Shown here: piece after piece, positions 4,633-5,815 of the stretch
How the letters are laid out: the number at the start of each line of letters is the position of its first letter
How positions within the stretch are numbered: position 1 is the stretch's first letter
Notes under the pieces: generated by a model
The model's input: only the letters and a program-made list of their open reading frames with translations
What the model was told of the DNA's origin: nothing
The model's database searches: none
Program-made: the position numbers and the translations under genes
Assembly: GCA_012032575.1 (NCBI GenBank)
Contig: JAAUSP010000493.1
Span: 1 to 5,815 of the forward strand
DNA length: 5,815 bases
Source: Anaerolineales bacterium
Lineage (GTDB): Bacteria; Chloroflexota; Anaerolineae; 4572-78; J111
Direction: 5' to 3'

Positions 4633-5592
4633 ATGAAACAAATGACGATGCTGCGCTGGCTGGGGATGGTGGTTTTCGCAGTGATGCTGAACGGCTGCAC
4701 CCTGGGGCCGCAGGCCGGGCAGGACAAAACCCTGAAAGTGGGCTTGCTGCCCATTTTGGATGTGCTGCCCTTTTATATTGCCCAGGAAAAGGGTTACTTT
4801 GAGGCCGAGGGTATTAAGGTAGAGTTAGTGCCGGTCAAAAGCGCCCAGGAGCGGGATGCTCTGATTCAAGCGGGTGAGATTGAAGGTCAATTGACCGATC
4901 TCATCTCGACGGCCCTGCTGGATAAGGAAACTACCCAGGTGAAGGTGGTAGCCAAAGCCCGCAAAGCCTATCCCGATTTTCCTCAATTTCGGATTGTTGC
5001 TGCGCCGGGAGTGACTATCAGCAGCCCGGCCGATTTGGCCAATGTGCCGATTGGGATTAGCCAGAATACAACCATCGAGTACCTCAATGACCGCCTGCTG
5101 GGCGAGTGGGGCTTGCCGGCAGACCAAATTGCTATCGAAGAGGTCAGCGCTATCCCCACCCGTTTTGAACTGCTGATGAACGGCCAGATCAAAGCCGCGC
5201 TGTTGCCCGATCCGATGGCCCAGGCCGCTATCGCCGCCGGAGCCACGCTGATTGTGGACGACACCGAAATTCCGCAGTTTTCGCAGAGCGTGCTGGCCTT
5301 CAGCGCCACGGCCCTGGAGAACAAATCCGATACCATCCGGGCTTTTCTGCGGGCCTGGAACAAAGCGGTGGCCGACATCAACAAAGACCCCAATGCCTAC
5401 CGGGACGTGTTGATTGAACAGACCCGTGTGCCGGAGAGCATCCAGGGGACTTACAACGTGCCTCAGTTTCCCCTAAACGAAATTACCAGCGAAGCCGAAT
5501 GGGCCGATGTGGTCAAATGGGCGCAGGAAAAGGGGCTGATCGAGCAGCCGGTGGCTTACGAAACGGCAATTGATAGGAGTTTTGTGCAGTAA
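4633..5592 (+). CDS. ABC-transporter substrate-binding lipoprotein, NMT1/SsuA/TauA-like
   Basis: The 319-residue protein has a lipoprotein signal (MLRWLGMVVFAVMLNGC, lipobox LNGC, Cys22). A periplasmic-binding type II fold of the NMT1/SsuA class follows: LKVGLLPILDVLPFYIAQEK then GYFEAEGIKVELV (34-66), the AQERDALIQAGEIEG ligand-cleft segment, SSPADLANVPIGI at the domain crossover, a long helix with EYLNDRLLGEWGL, and ALLPDPMAQAAIAAGA before the return to lobe 1. The length is normal. Relatives capture sulfonates, nitrate, thiamine precursors or other small organics for an ABC importer; the ligand here cannot be assigned. No ATPase or permease is adjacent: the upstream gene is divergent and the downstream gene convergent. 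The gene is therefore monocistronic in view and the partner components must lie elsewhere. It has a good promoter, strong ribosome site and a downstream hairpin. Confidence 0.9.
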   Translation: MKQMTMLRWLGMVVFAVMLNGCTLGPQAGQDKTLKVGLLPILDVLPFYIAQEKGYFEAEGIKVELVPVKSAQERDALIQAGEIEGQLTDLISTALLDKETTQVKVVAKARKAYPDFPQFRIVAAPGVTISSPADLANVPIGISQNTTIEYLNDRLLGEWGLPADQIAIEEVSAIPTRFELLMNGQIKAALLPDPMAQAAIAAGATLIVDDTEIPQFSQSVLAFSATALENKSDTIRAFLRAWNKAVADINKDPNAYRDVLIEQTRVPESIQGTYNVPQFPLNEITSEAEWADVVKWAQEKGLIEQPVAYETAIDRSFVQ

Positions 5593-5594
5593 AA

Positions 5595-5675
5595 AGGAAG
5601 TATGGAGGGTTGGAAGTACGGAAGGCTGGTTAAGGAAATATCCGATCTTCCAACCTTCCAACCTTCCTCGGTTTT
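5595..5675. terminator. Long inverted repeat between convergent genes, probable bidirectional terminator
   Basis: A 22-bp imperfect inverted repeat (5595-5616 with 5647-5668, three mismatched positions) encloses a 30-nt loop that contains a further CGGA/TCCG pair. The right arm is built from a repeated CCAACCTT unit. On the plus strand the stem is followed by CGGTTTTATT; on the minus strand the hairpin is followed by five Ts (5595-5591). It lies three bases after the stop of the substrate-binding protein and just past the stop of the convergent peptidase, so it can end both transcripts. Confidence 0.65.
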
Positions 5676-5815
5676 ATTGAACAACCGCCGGCTTCTCCCA
5701 GACCCACTCCTCAAACAGCGGGGTCAAATCGCAGGCGCAGTGCTGCTCGGCCAGTTGTTTGAAGCTGTCGCCGGTGGCGATGCCCCAGAGAGTGGTTTAT
5801 AGTAATCGCGCAGAA
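5674..5815 (-). CDS. C-terminal end of a probable M1-family metallopeptidase, partial and frameshifted
   Basis: The gene enters from the right edge and ends at a TAA (5674-5676). The last 36 residues, from GIATGDSFKQLAEQ through CDLTPLFEEWVWE to PAVVQ, match the closing helices of M1-type (gluzincin aminopeptidase-like) proteins, where a 'dF...ae...g.DLs.lF..Wv' pattern ends the domain. Just upstream, a different frame encodes LRDYYK (5813-5796), which is the helix expected before it. The good frame has a TAA at 5799-5797, so one base seems missing between about 5791 and 5798. Restoring one A to the AAA run would give RDYYKTTLWGIATG. This looks like a homopolymer error or a recent mutation. 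The HExxH zinc motif lies outside the window. The family call rests on a short segment. Confidence 0.5.

Noticed and set aside
4983..5393. Leftward 136-codon frame inside the substrate-binding-protein gene
   Set aside because: It is antisense to a clear, full-length family member that has its own promoter and ribosome site, and shows no motif of its own.

Overview
The window most likely comes from a member of the Chloroflexota, probably an Anaerolineae-like lineage known mainly from metagenomes. This is inferred from protein style, not from a marker gene. The signs are secreted lipoproteins with long Thr/Pro/Ala-rich linkers after the signal, a GH99-like surface glycosidase, LysM lipoproteins, and fairly GC-rich genes separated by AT-rich spacers with sigma-70-like promoters. 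No rRNA, tRNA, CRISPR array or transposase is visible.

Layout. Positions 1-2747 hold a leftward gene series. It starts at 2747 with a DsbA/thioredoxin-like lipoprotein whose reading frame is interrupted by one in-frame TGA. The TGA sits where the first cysteine of the CxxC active site belongs, and a compact hairpin that fits a bacterial SECIS element follows it. I therefore annotate one 244-residue selenoprotein (2747-2013) with a U-G-T-C redox motif instead of two fragments. Its stop overlaps the start of a Nudix hydrolase (2016-1471) by four bases. A small protein of unknown function (1406-1131), an 89-bp inverted-repeat element of REP/MITE type (1024-1112) and a GH99-like glycosidase that runs off the left edge (976-1) follow.

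Positions 2840-4330 hold a separate leftward unit: a lipoprotein with three LysM domains and a Tyr/Gln/Pro/Gly repeat tract, split by a single-base frameshift near 3608 and closed by a strong intrinsic terminator. Positions 4331-4632 are a divergent regulatory spacer. It has a promoter for each side, a dyad over the LysM promoter, and a 38-bp near-perfect palindrome between the two promoters. Positions 4633-5592 encode a rightward NMT1/SsuA-type substrate-binding lipoprotein with no transporter partner in view. A long hairpin (5595-5668) separates it from the convergent C-terminal end of a probable M1-family metallopeptidase (5815-5674), which also carries an apparent one-base deletion.

How the genes fit together. 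Most products look exported or membrane-attached: three lipoproteins, one anchored glycosidase and a cell-wall-binding protein. The window therefore reads as envelope and nutrient-acquisition functions. The main result is the Sec-containing extracytoplasmic thiol oxidoreductase. It implies that the genome encodes SelA, SelB, SelC and SelD elsewhere. The two apparent single-base deletions (LysM gene and M1 gene) suggest some indel error in the assembly. An indel error cannot explain the in-frame TGA, because the frame is the same on both sides of it.
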